Shown here piece after piece: positions 44,709 through 52,809 of a stretch of DNA of 64,000 nucleotides (position 1 is its first letter; each line of letters starts with the position of its first letter). The position numbers were made by a program, and so were the translations under genes. A model generated the notes under the pieces. That model was not told the DNA's origin. It ran no database searches and saw nothing but the letters and a program-made list of their open reading frames with translations. The DNA is taken from contig JAJDDF010000016.1 of the NCBI GenBank assembly GCA_029260455.1, positions 186,001 to 250,000 of the forward strand, in the 5' to 3' direction. Source of the DNA: Phycisphaerales bacterium. Lineage in GTDB: Bacteria > Planctomycetota > Phycisphaerae > Phycisphaerales > UBA1924.

Positions 44709-45443
44709 TCACAACTTCCACGCACCGGAACGCTCACCTGCAAGGGTGAAGCAGCCTCGAAATGGCTTCCAGCGCACGTTCCACCATGGCACTTCGAGCC
44801 GGTGACAGATGTCGCGCACGTCGCGCATGGTGAAGGATGCCTCGACACTCGATCGCATGTCGACTTTGATGTGCTCGGGGGCGCGCAACGTAAAGGATCG
44901 CGCATTGAGTGCGGTCACCGGAGAGCGCCAGAGATCGGTGATGATGATGCCGCGACGGGCAAGGCGTTCCATGATGCGCAGCGCGGTGAGCACTTCGATA
45001 TCTGGCAGCGTGTGCAGAAAAAGACTCGCGTGGACGTAATCAAAGGATTGCGCAGCAAACAGCTCCATGAGGTTGCGTGCATCTGCGCACTGAAGCGTGA
45101 TGCCTGTGTCACCATCACCAAGCTCGGTGCGCACATGTTCGCGGGCGAGAGCGAGTGTGTCTTCGTGTGCATCAATGGCAGTGATGCGCAGATCAAAGCC
45201 GCGCTGTGCAGCCCATGTGCGAGCGGCGACGGGGATATCTGCTGAGCCTGACGCGACATCGAGGAGCGTGATGGGGGTGCCATCGGTTGGCCAGGCGTGC
45301 GACCAGCTCTTGAGGTTGGTGATGAGTGCGCGGGCGCTCCCGAGGCGTATGTTGATGCGGCGCAACGCTGTGAGTGACGCTGCAAGTTCTTCGCAGGAGA
45401 CATCGGGGGCATTGATGCGCTTCGGGGTGTGGCGGCGTGGCAT
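44709..45443 (-). CDS. Class I SAM-dependent methyltransferase
   Basis: 244 residues. The SAM-binding motif is TLLDVASGSADIPVAA, motif II-like acid in LRITAIDAHEDTLALA, then LQCADARNL and FDYVHASLFLHTLPD. This layout is typical of methyltransferases acting on small molecules such as quinone precursors or polyketides; the substrate cannot be told. No Shine-Dalgarno is present; TACTCT ends 7 nt before the ATG, suggesting a leaderless message. Divergent from the glycosyltransferase gene 84 bp away. Confidence 0.82.
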   Translation of the reverse strand: MPRRHTPKRINAPDVSCEELAASLTALRRINIRLGSARALITNLKSWSHAWPTDGTPITLLDVASGSADIPVAARTWAAQRGFDLRITAIDAHEDTLALAREHVRTELGDGDTGITLQCADARNLMELFAAQSFDYVHASLFLHTLPDIEVLTALRIMERLARRGIIITDLWRSPVTALNARSFTLRAPEHIKVDMRSSVEASFTMRDVRDICHRLEVPWWNVRWKPFRGCFTLAGERSGAWKL

Positions 45444-45527
45444 GATGATGAGAGTACGAACAAGGCGCTACCTTCGCTGCACTCTGGCCGCGGCACGAAG
45501 ACATGAAGAGGCGGTACGATCCTGCCC
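45444..45527. promoter_or_regulatory. Divergent promoters with -10 elements abutting both start codons
   Basis: The 84-bp gap carries TACTCT on the minus strand (45451-45456) 7 nt before the methyltransferase ATG, and TACGAT on the plus strand (45515-45520) 7 nt before the glycosyltransferase ATG. Neither gene has a ribosome site. No consensus -35 is visible on either side. Confidence 0.45.
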
Positions 45528-47108
45528 ATGAAGCGGGCGCGCATGCCACGAAGACTGTTGCGAATCTATTGGGCGCTGGCCCCGGCGATGATTGTGCTTG
45601 GGCTGAGCCTGCCCGGGTTCAATCAGGGCGACCTGCGGACGGATTCACACATTTACACCGCGGCGACGCTTGGCATGCTCGAAACCGGCGATTTTGTGGC
45701 CCCGATGCTGGGCAACACGCCCTATCACAACAAGCCGCCCATGGCGTTCTGGTTGCAGGCGCCCGCACTGCGATTTGCGAATGCGGATCTCTTTGACCCG
45801 CCGATGTGGGCGGCGCGCATGCATGTGCTTGTCGCGGTAATGCTTGTGTGTATATGCACGTTTTTTGTGATGAAAGAACTTGTGAGTAGGCGGATGGCGT
45901 TTGGCGCTGCGATGGTTTTGGCGCTCACGCACGAAGTCTTTCGGTATACGCGCGCGGTGTCACTTGACATGATCGTTCTGTTGTTCCTGACCGCGGCGGC
46001 ATGGCCGATTGTGCGGGCAGCGGGCGTGCGCCGAGGTGAACCAAGAAACCGGTGGATTGCCATCTGGAGCGGCGTCCCGATTGGCATGGCGCTACTGACC
46101 AAACCAATGCTTGGATTGTTGTTCTTTCCGATCATGGCGGCGTGGGTGCTCATCACACATCAGCGGCGATTGCTCGCACCCATTGGCGGCGGACTGGTGA
46201 TCGCGCTGATTGTTGCATCACCCTGGCACATTGCGATGCATGTGCGCTATCCAGAGACCTTTGTGCGCGGATTTTTTGTCACGCAATCACTGAGTCGTGC
46301 GGTGGGCGACACCGGCGCGGGCGGAGCATTCTGGCAACCGGTGTGGATGGTGTGCCGAACGTATGTGCCGTGGATCGTGCCGCTTGCGCTTGCGATTGGT
46401 GTTCTTGTTTTTCGCAAGCGAGCGGTCACAGGTGAAAACCGGGCGGATTGGTTTGCCATTCTCACGGCAGCAACATGGCTTGTCGCGCTCTCGGTGTTTT
46501 CAGATAAGCGGGTTCGGTATCTGGCGCCGGTGTATCCGGCGCTTGCGCTGCTGGTGAGTGCATGGATTGTGCGCTGGACGCCGCGGATGGCGCTTGAAAG
46601 CGTGCGCACCAAAACAAGGCGTTGGCGTTTTGAGCGCCGGGTGCGATGGATTGTCTATGTCCTGCCGCCCGCAGTGCTTTGCGCTGGGATTGTGCTTGCG
46701 ATAGTGAATGTGTGTGTGCATGCGCCGCCGCCGCCGGGTCGCGCTGCGTTGTTTGCATATCTCGACACCTATCGACGGGGTGTGCTGAGTGAAAATGATG
46801 CCCCGGTGGGCACCGAAGCATGGCCGTCGCTCTGGCATGCACCCGATGCGCGGCGAACGGTGTCGCATCTGTATATCCGCCGCGGGGTGTATCCATTAGC
46901 AGCGTATTCCGAAGAAACCCCCTGGGGCGGGCAGCCCAAGGCGGGGGATCTGATGTTTTTCTATCAGTTGTACAAGCACAACGAGCGATATCGGCAGCGT
47001 CCGGGTGATGAAATTCTGGGGCTGTATGACTCACTCAATCTTGTGCGCCTGGGTTCAGACTGGACGGGGGCATATGCGTATGGCGCCACAGAGCGCACGC
47101 CGCACTAG
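45528..47108 (+). CDS. PMT/ArnT-family membrane glycosyltransferase
   Basis: 526 residues with about ten membrane helices. The first loop has the acidic motif and conserved surroundings of this GT-C family (QGDLRTDSHIYTAATLGML, GNTPYHNKPPMAFWLQA). Such enzymes transfer a sugar from a polyprenyl-phosphate donor to lipid A or to protein. A C-terminal exterior part follows after about residue 400. An in-frame ATG at 45543 is an alternative. The start lacks a Shine-Dalgarno and has TACGAT 7 nt before it. Confidence 0.84.
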   Translation: MKRARMPRRLLRIYWALAPAMIVLGLSLPGFNQGDLRTDSHIYTAATLGMLETGDFVAPMLGNTPYHNKPPMAFWLQAPALRFANADLFDPPMWAARMHVLVAVMLVCICTFFVMKELVSRRMAFGAAMVLALTHEVFRYTRAVSLDMIVLLFLTAAAWPIVRAAGVRRGEPRNRWIAIWSGVPIGMALLTKPMLGLLFFPIMAAWVLITHQRRLLAPIGGGLVIALIVASPWHIAMHVRYPETFVRGFFVTQSLSRAVGDTGAGGAFWQPVWMVCRTYVPWIVPLALAIGVLVFRKRAVTGENRADWFAILTAATWLVALSVFSDKRVRYLAPVYPALALLVSAWIVRWTPRMALESVRTKTRRWRFERRVRWIVYVLPPAVLCAGIVLAIVNVCVHAPPPPGRAALFAYLDTYRRGVLSENDAPVGTEAWPSLWHAPDARRTVSHLYIRRGVYPLAAYSEETPWGGQPKAGDLMFFYQLYKHNERYRQRPGDEILGLYDSLNLVRLGSDWTGAYAYGATERTPH

Positions 47109-47140
47109 ATGCCGGGCAATCACGGTATGCTTCGTTGCTT

Positions 47141-48787
47141 GTGAATGGTGCCTCTCTCAATTTCGAACAGTTCAAGGCGGTGGTGCGGGGCGCACATTCG
47201 CGCGGGGAAACTGGCGCGCTGGTGGTGCCCATCGCGGCGCGGCTTGTGGGCGATCAATTGACGCCGGTGGTTGCCTATCGACGCCTGGTCGCGCCGGATG
47301 AGCGGACGGCGACGAGTTTCCTGCTTGAATCCGTCGAGGGGGGCGATCGTCAGGGGCGGTATTCGATCTTGGGCTCGAAGCCGCACATGCAGGTACTTGC
47401 TTATGGCGAGCGCACGCAAGTGCGTGGTGATCTTGGCGCGATATGCGTGACATCGGTGCAGGAGGGAAACGATCCCCTTAAGACGGTGCGCGCGATCAGC
47501 GCGGGGTTGACCCTCGTCATGCCCGCTGAAGGTAATGCTGCATTTGCAATGCCTGCGTGCTTTACTGGCGGGTGGGTTGGCTTTGCTGGCTATGACACGA
47601 TGCGATATGTCGAGCCGGGAAAATTGCCATTTGCATCGGCGCCGCCTGATGATCGCAAGCTGCCCGACCTGCACATGGCGCTCTATTGCGGTGCGGTGGT
47701 GATCGATCACGCGAAGTGCGTTGTGTATGTGGTGCAGAGTGCGCTTGTGCCCGGTGAAGCCGATGAGCTGGCGCTGCGCACTGCATATGACCTGGCCCTG
47801 CAATCCATCGAAAAAACGGTTGGCATGTTGCAGGCGCATACTGAGCCGATGAATTCTGCGATCTTGACGCCGGTGACTGGCGATCCACTTGCCGATGTCA
47901 AAAGCACGATGACCAAAGACCAACACGCATCGATGGTGGCGCAGGCGAAAGAATACATTCGCGCTGGTGATATTTTTCAGGTGGTGGTCGGGCAGCGCTT
48001 TGAACGCGGAAGCGCTGCGGACCCATTTGATGTGTACCGGGCGCTTCGGGTGGTAAACCCGAGCCCGTACATGGTGTATCTGCAAGGGGAGGGATGCATT
48101 CTTATTGCATCGAGCCCGGAGATATTGTGCCGGGTGCGCCGCGATGACCGGGGCAAACTGATGGTGACCAATCGTCCGCTTGCGGGCACGCGACGGCGCG
48201 GGCGCGATGCTGTCGAAGATGAAGCCCTTGAGCGCGAATTGCTCGCCGATGCCAAGGAGCGCGCCGAGCACGTGATGCTTGTGGACCTTGGGCGCAATGA
48301 CGTGGGCAAAGTAGCGCAGTCTGCGACGGTGCAGCTTGCCGCGCTGATGGATATCGAGCGCTACAGCCATGTGATGCACATTTCTTCGACTATCACGGGC
48401 CTCTTGCGCGAGGGACTGGATGCGTGGGATGCCCTGCGGGCGGCGCTCCCCGTAGGCACGATTTCGGGTGCCCCCAAGGTGCGGGCGATGCAGATCATCG
48501 ATGAACTTGAGCCGGTGAAGCGCGGGCCGTATGGCGGGGGGCTCGGGTATGTCGGGCTTGACGGGCAGATGGATATCGCTCTTGCGCTGCGCACGATTGT
48601 CGTGCCAACCGCGGACGATGCGAGGGCAGAGCACACAAAAAGGCAATGGGCATATCACTGTCAGGCGGCGGGCGGCATTGTTTTCGATTCACAGCCTGAG
48701 GCGGAATATCAGGAAACTGTGAATAAGGCGGCGGCATTGTTGCGCGCTATTGCCATGGCGGAGCGCGCGTTCGGCGCAAGGGAGTAG
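47141..48787 (+). CDS. trpE: Anthranilate synthase component I
   Basis: 548 residues from the GTG at 47141 (a TTG at 47135 is equally possible). Converts chorismate and ammonia or glutamine-derived ammonia to anthranilate, first step to tryptophan. Motifs: feedback region LLESVEGGDRQGRYSILG, central FQVVVGQRFER, NPSPYMVYLQGEGCILIASSPE by its core PSPYMVYL and SSPEIL, then NRPLAGTRRRG, LVDLGRNDVGKVA, GTISGAPKVRAMQIID and YGGGLGYVGLDG. No trpG or other trp gene adjoins. TATGCT (47126-47131) lies just before the start. Confidence 0.93.
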   Translation: MNGASLNFEQFKAVVRGAHSRGETGALVVPIAARLVGDQLTPVVAYRRLVAPDERTATSFLLESVEGGDRQGRYSILGSKPHMQVLAYGERTQVRGDLGAICVTSVQEGNDPLKTVRAISAGLTLVMPAEGNAAFAMPACFTGGWVGFAGYDTMRYVEPGKLPFASAPPDDRKLPDLHMALYCGAVVIDHAKCVVYVVQSALVPGEADELALRTAYDLALQSIEKTVGMLQAHTEPMNSAILTPVTGDPLADVKSTMTKDQHASMVAQAKEYIRAGDIFQVVVGQRFERGSAADPFDVYRALRVVNPSPYMVYLQGEGCILIASSPEILCRVRRDDRGKLMVTNRPLAGTRRRGRDAVEDEALERELLADAKERAEHVMLVDLGRNDVGKVAQSATVQLAALMDIERYSHVMHISSTITGLLREGLDAWDALRAALPVGTISGAPKVRAMQIIDELEPVKRGPYGGGLGYVGLDGQMDIALALRTIVVPTADDARAEHTKRQWAYHCQAAGGIVFDSQPEAEYQETVNKAAALLRAIAMAERAFGARE

Positions 48788-48792
48788 CGCGG

Positions 48793-49185
48793 TTAGCCGA
48801 GGACGCGCGAGCGAATCTTGGGCGAAACGACTGGCTGTGATGGAACGCTCTTTGGTACGCTTTCAGAAGGCGCGGGCGGGCGTCTGGTAGAAGGCTTTCT
48901 TGCAACACCTGAAGTATTGAGTTTCTTGCGAAGCGCAGGCGCTGGCTTGAACAATACGGCAATTGATTCTTGAATGGCGATGGGCTCCCCAGTCGAAGGG
49001 CTTGTGCCTGTTCGTGCGGGGCGGTTGGTTGTCTTGAGGCTGCCGAAATTGACGAAACCGACTTTGCCATCTTCGATCAGGCCGCGCGTGATGATGTCGG
49101 CGGCGCACTCGAGAAACTCTGCTGCTGTTGATCTTGGGATGGAGAGTCTGGCGGACAGGTCGGCGATCAGATCGGCTTTATTCAC
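48793..49185 (-). CDS. HU/IHF-like DNA-binding protein with basic tail
   Basis: 130 residues from the GTG at 49185, which has GGAGGGA before it; a longer frame upstream is not homologous. HU proteins bend and compact DNA. N-terminal VNKADLIADLSARLSIPRST and the DNA-binding arm region GFVNFGSLKTTNRPARTGTS with PSTGEPIAIQES are clear. After the fold, about 40 residues form a Pro/Ser/Lys/Arg-rich tail (RKPSTRRPPAPSESVPKSVP), like eukaryote-style linker tails seen in some bacterial HU proteins. Convergent with trpE. Confidence 0.85.
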   Translation of the reverse strand: MNKADLIADLSARLSIPRSTAAEFLECAADIITRGLIEDGKVGFVNFGSLKTTNRPARTGTSPSTGEPIAIQESIAVLFKPAPALRKKLNTSGVARKPSTRRPPAPSESVPKSVPSQPVVSPKIRSRVLG

Positions 49186-49309
49186 GTTTCCCTCCAGAGC
49201 CCATACCGTGTTGCAGCGTAATACAAGAGCATGGTGAACTTGATGCGTTCTGTCAACGGCTATTTTGAAGAAATACATGGTGTGTGAAAAAAGCATGCTT
49301 GCAAGGGAG

Positions 49310-49338
49310 TTGGACAATCACAAGACACCGGGTACACT
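49310..49338 (+). promoter_or_regulatory. Sigma-70 type promoter of clpS
   Basis: TTGGAC (49310-49315), 17-nt spacer, TACACT (49333-49338). Transcription would start at about 49344-49346, which coincides with the GTG start codon of clpS. Confidence 0.65.
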
Positions 49339-49344
49339 CCCGAT

Positions 49345-49701
49345 GTGGAAGCCATCGAAAGCACTGTGGTTGTGCAGGTCAGGCCTGCATCGGCAACGCG
49401 AGCGAAGACTCAGCGTGCTCGGCAATGGCACGTTGTGCTGCTTGATAGCGATGCGCACACCTACGACTATGTCATCATCATGTTGCGTACACTCTTTGCG
49501 CACGCTGTTGAGAGTGCCTTTGAGATTGCGCTCACGGTGGACAAACGCGGGTCTGCGATTGTCTTCACGACGCATCGTGAGCTTGCGGAATTGAAACTCG
49601 AACAGATTCACAGCTTCGGTGCGGATCCTCTTCTTGGTGAAGGCTCGGGCGGGCCGATGCGAGCCGTCCTTCGTCCTGCAGAAGATGACACTGACGAGTG
49701 A
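49345..49701 (+). CDS. clpS: ATP-dependent Clp protease adaptor ClpS
   Basis: 118 residues. ClpS delivers N-degron substrates to ClpA/ClpC. The core WHVVLLDSDAHTYDYVIIML contains the conserved Asp and His-Thr-Tyr of the N-end binding pocket, followed by VDKRGSAIVFTTHRELAELK and EQIHSFGADPL. The N-terminal ~25 residues are variable. The start is a GTG with no ribosome site; the predicted transcription start falls on it. Tandem clpP genes lie 12 kb to the right; no Clp ATPase is in view. Confidence 0.9.
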   Translation: MEAIESTVVVQVRPASATRAKTQRARQWHVVLLDSDAHTYDYVIIMLRTLFAHAVESAFEIALTVDKRGSAIVFTTHRELAELKLEQIHSFGADPLLGEGSGGPMRAVLRPAEDDTDE

Positions 49702-49740
49702 AGCCTCTCGCATGCTCACTGTGACAATCAAGATGAACCA

Positions 49741-50709
49741 ATGACACCCAAACGCGCACTGGTGCTGGTGACTGAATCGCTTGATGATCAGGCGTTCGAT
49801 TGGCTTGGTGAGCACTGTGATGTGCGCCGAGTGAGCGCTGATGCGCCGGGCTTTGATGATGCGCTGCGCGATGCGCGGGGCTTGGTCGTGCGCACATACA
49901 CACGGATAGATGAAGCCTTCCTGACCCGAGCGCCAAAGCTTCAAGTGGTGGGGCGGGCCGGGGTCGGGCTCGACAATATTGATGTGGCGGCGTGCCGGGC
50001 GAAAGACATCGAGGTGGTGTACACGCCTGATGCCAACACGCAGGCGGTTGTTGAACTTGTGCTTGCGTACATGCTCGATGCGCTGCGCCCGCGAACGTAC
50101 CTGGCTGGGGCGCTAGAGCACAAAGCATGGAATACGCTGCGAAAGAGCATGATTGCCCCGACCCAACTGCATGGCCTGACGCTTGGCATTCTGGGGCTGG
50201 GCCGGGTGGGCAAACGCTTAGCGCATGCAGCGACTGCGATTGGCATGCGGGTGATGTATCACGACATCATCGAGATTCCAGAACCGCTGCGCGGGGAGGC
50301 GATGCCTGTGAGCCGCGATGAACTTCTCGCACAAAGTGATATCTTCACGGTTCATGTCGATGGGCGGGCGAGCAATCGTGAAGTGATTGGTGCGAATGAA
50401 CTAGCGCAGCTCAAGGCAAACGCACTGTTCATCAACGCGTCGCGCGGATTCGTGGTGGACCCGACGGCGCTGGCGGCGTGGCTGTTGGCGCACCCCGAGG
50501 CGCGGGCGTATTGCGATGTGCATGAGCCCGAGCCGATCCCGGCGGGGCATCCGCTGCTCGGCTTGGCGAACGCGAAGCTGACGCCGCATATCGGGGCCGC
50601 GACCGCAGATGCGCATCTGGCGATGAGCTGGGTGGTGCGTGATGTGCTCCGCGTGCTCAATGGTGAAATGCCAGAACATCCAGCGCCTCACGCTGAAGGG
50701 GTAGAATAG
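49741..50709 (+). CDS. D-isomer 2-hydroxyacid dehydrogenase (SerA/PdxB-like)
   Basis: 322-residue NAD-dependent dehydrogenase. Seen are GRAGVGLDNIDVAACRA, the dinucleotide-binding LGILGLGRVGKRLA, TVHVDGRASNREVIG, ALFINASRGFVVDPTAL with the catalytic Arg context, and the Glu-His part DVHEPEPIP and LTPHIGAATADAHLAM. Phosphoglycerate dehydrogenase is the closest type, without the C-terminal ACT domain. It lies 4 nt before pdxJ, so a role as erythronate-4-phosphate dehydrogenase in pyridoxal phosphate synthesis is an alternative. Confidence 0.85.
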   Translation: MTPKRALVLVTESLDDQAFDWLGEHCDVRRVSADAPGFDDALRDARGLVVRTYTRIDEAFLTRAPKLQVVGRAGVGLDNIDVAACRAKDIEVVYTPDANTQAVVELVLAYMLDALRPRTYLAGALEHKAWNTLRKSMIAPTQLHGLTLGILGLGRVGKRLAHAATAIGMRVMYHDIIEIPEPLRGEAMPVSRDELLAQSDIFTVHVDGRASNREVIGANELAQLKANALFINASRGFVVDPTALAAWLLAHPEARAYCDVHEPEPIPAGHPLLGLANAKLTPHIGAATADAHLAMSWVVRDVLRVLNGEMPEHPAPHAEGVE

Positions 50710-50713
50710 CTGC

Positions 50714-51481
50714 GTGCTTCAGATTGGCGTCAATATTGATCATGTGGCCACGGTGCGGGAGGCCCGGCGGGGCGGCGAACCCGACCCCGTGCGCGCGGCG
50801 CACGAGGCGATCCTTGGCGGTGCCCACTGCATCACGGTGCATCTGCGCGAGGACCGCCGGCATATTCAAGATGATGATGTCGCGCGCGTGCGCGACTTGG
50901 TCGAACGCACCGCGGGGGTGAAGCTCAATTTGGAAATGGCGGCGACGACGGAGCTGATCGGGATCGCGCGCGATGTAATGCCGCACATGTGTACGCTGGT
51001 GCCGGAGCGCCGACTTGAAATCACCACCGAAGGCGGGCTTGATGTTGCGGGGCAGCGAGAGGCGTTGGCTGATGGCGTGGCGCAGCTCAAGGACCAGGGC
51101 ATGATTGTGTCCGCGTTTATCGATCCCGATCGGGCGCAGGTCGAGGCCTCAGCAAAGCTGGGCTTTGACGCGTGTGAGTTGCACACGGGGCCCTATGCAC
51201 ACGCCTTTGCTGCAGCGGGCGGCGATTTCTTGCACAAACCAGTGCAGCGCGAGCTGGAACGCGTGCGTGAGGCGGGGCTGGCGATTGTGCAGGGCAACAT
51301 GCGATTCCATGCGGGGCACGCACTGAATTATCACAACGTGCAGCATGTGGCAGCACTTGATGAACTTGCGGAACTGCATATTGGGCACGCGATTGTGAGC
51401 CGGGCGATCTTTACCGGCCTGCGCGATGCGGTGGCGGAAATGCTTGGATTGATGGGCGAAGCAGTAGGGTCAGCGGGGTAA
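50714..51481 (+). CDS. pdxJ: Pyridoxine 5'-phosphate synthase
   Basis: 255-residue TIM-barrel enzyme that condenses 1-deoxyxylulose 5-phosphate with aminoacetone phosphate. Clear motifs: LQIGVNIDHVATVREARRG, HCITVHLREDRRHIQDDDV by its core HLREDRRHIQ, LNLEMAATTELI, CTLVPERRLEITTEGG and ELHTGPYAHAF, ending with ELHIGHAIVSRAIF. GTG start; TAGAAT (50702-50707) lies 6 nt before it and there is no ribosome site. The last 12 nt overlap the convergent gene. Confidence 0.94.
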   Translation: MLQIGVNIDHVATVREARRGGEPDPVRAAHEAILGGAHCITVHLREDRRHIQDDDVARVRDLVERTAGVKLNLEMAATTELIGIARDVMPHMCTLVPERRLEITTEGGLDVAGQREALADGVAQLKDQGMIVSAFIDPDRAQVEASAKLGFDACELHTGPYAHAFAAAGGDFLHKPVQRELERVREAGLAIVQGNMRFHAGHALNYHNVQHVAALDELAELHIGHAIVSRAIFTGLRDAVAEMLGLMGEAVGSAG

Positions 51482-51973
51482 ATCTGTGAGCCAGGTGGGG
51501 ATATCGGCTTCCCATTGGGATTGACGAATGCTATCCCACTTTGTCCCGGTCACGGTGACGCCCCACACTTCGCGGACCCCCTGATCGTTTGACTCGGCAT
51601 ATGCAATCGCATGCGTTGCCGCGTCAGAGGGCGCACCTGCACTACGCTCAGCGATCCATGAACGAATGGCCGCCTCGTCCGCATAGACAAAGATGGATAC
51701 GTTTTTGTGCACATACCACTTGCCGGTGTCATGAGCACGTTGAGCGGCGCGCTGGATGATCGCGCTCAATTGTAGCGCATCGTCGATCAATTCAGGCCTT
51801 GTATGGATGCGCTCGACATCGATCAATTGTTCAGCAAACTCATCCGCTGCAAAACCACCGCCGATATGGGCTGAATAAGCCTTGCGTGGCATGATGCTGT
51901 CATGGGCAACGATTCCAATGACGAACCCAATGAACAGGGCGCTTGCTGTCACTACCAACGAGCGTGTTCGCAT
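51470..51973 (-). CDS. Membrane-anchored or secreted protein of unknown function
   Basis: 167 residues with an N-terminal hydrophobic segment (VVTASALFIGFVIGIVAHDS) that may be an anchor or signal. The rest is mixed helix and strand with no domain I recognise; Trp-rich at the end (GTKWDSIRQSQWEADIPTWL). GAGGAGG precedes the ATG. It lies between pdxJ (convergent) and purE. Confidence 0.65.
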   Translation of the reverse strand: MRTRSLVVTASALFIGFVIGIVAHDSIMPRKAYSAHIGGGFAADEFAEQLIDVERIHTRPELIDDALQLSAIIQRAAQRAHDTGKWYVHKNVSIFVYADEAAIRSWIAERSAGAPSDAATHAIAYAESNDQGVREVWGVTVTGTKWDSIRQSQWEADIPTWLTDLPR

Positions 51974-52040
51974 GGTGCCTCCTCATTGGTTACTCGAATC
52001 ATCTGTTGTCCTGTACGCATGCAGCAACGCAGAGATTCAC

Positions 52041-52541
52041 CTACCGCGCGGGCGGATTCGCCGGGTCAGGGTGATCGAGCACGCGCTGTGCCTGTGCGGC
52101 GCGGTACGTCAGCAGGCGCTCGCGCAAGGATTCGTCGGAGAGTGACAGGATTGACGCGGCGAGCAGGCCGGCGTTGACGGCCCCGGCTTCACCGATGGCC
52201 AGGGTGCCCACGGGGACGCCTTTGGGCATTTGCACGATCGCGAGCAAGGCGTCCATGCCCTTGAGCGGGCCGCCGGCCATGGGCACCCCAAGGACGGGCA
52301 GGTGGGTCAGCGCGGCGACCATGCCGGGCAGGGCTGCCGCCATGCCGGCACCGGCGATGAAGACCTGCACGCCGCGGTCTGCGGCATCGGCGACCCAATC
52401 GATGAGGGCCTGCGGAGTGCGATGGGCCGAAATGACCTTGTGTTCGCAGGCAATCTGCAGCTCGTCGAGCATCGCGCCCGCGGGTCGCATGGTTGGCCAA
52501 TCTGACCACGAGCCCATAACCATTCCAACTTGAAGTGACAT
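52041..52541 (-). CDS. purE: N5-carboxyaminoimidazole ribonucleotide mutase
   Basis: 166 residues from the ATG at 52541 with AGGAGGG upstream; a longer frame to 52634 is not homologous. PurE converts N5-CAIR to CAIR in purine synthesis. Motifs: VGMVMGSWSDWPTM, HKVISAHRTPQALIDW, GVQVFIAGAGMAAALPGM, VLGVPMAGGPLKGMDALLAI and VPVGTLAIGEAGAVNAGLLA. The usual SxSD loop is GSWSDW here. purK is not adjacent. Confidence 0.93.
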   Translation of the reverse strand: MSLQVGMVMGSWSDWPTMRPAGAMLDELQIACEHKVISAHRTPQALIDWVADAADRGVQVFIAGAGMAAALPGMVAALTHLPVLGVPMAGGPLKGMDALLAIVQMPKGVPVGTLAIGEAGAVNAGLLAASILSLSDESLRERLLTYRAAQAQRVLDHPDPANPPAR

Positions 52542-52686
52542 TGTCGCGGCCCTCCTGAGGTGAAATCGAGTGTACCGGGCCAGATTATTTCCTCCTGAAC
52601 AGTGGACAAATGGGCAACCGAGGGACTGTGGCACGGTCTTTGATCAGATGCCCAAGATAAGCCTCATCTACTTGGCCACACAGGGC

Positions 52687-52715
52687 TTGTCGCGCGGCGG
52701 TTTCGGGGGCACAAT
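52687..52715 (+). promoter_or_regulatory. Possible promoter of the subtilase gene
   Basis: TTGTCG (52687-52692) and CACAAT (52710-52715) with a 17-nt spacer. Weak by sequence; placed just before the leader hairpin. Confidence 0.35.
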
Positions 52716-52726
52716 CATTACATAGC

Positions 52727-52766
52727 ACCACTCCCGTGAATTTGCGGGGGTGGTTGTTTGTTATTG
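52727..52766 (+). promoter_or_regulatory. Terminator-like hairpin in the subtilase leader
   Basis: A ten-pair stem (left arm 52727-52736, right arm 52745-52754, one T-G pair) with an 8-nt loop, followed by TTGTTTGTTATT. No plus-strand gene ends here, so it lies in the 5' leader of the downstream protease gene and could act as an attenuator. Confidence 0.55.
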
Positions 52767-52809
52767 CGCCTGCGGAGCCGGGTGCCCAGAGCTGAGAGGA
52801 TTCACAAGC

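Noticed and set aside
47120-48658. 512-codon open frame antisense to trpE
   Set aside because: It lies wholly opposite a clear trpE, has no recognisable motif, and is His/Arg-rich as expected of an antisense frame in this GC-rich DNA.
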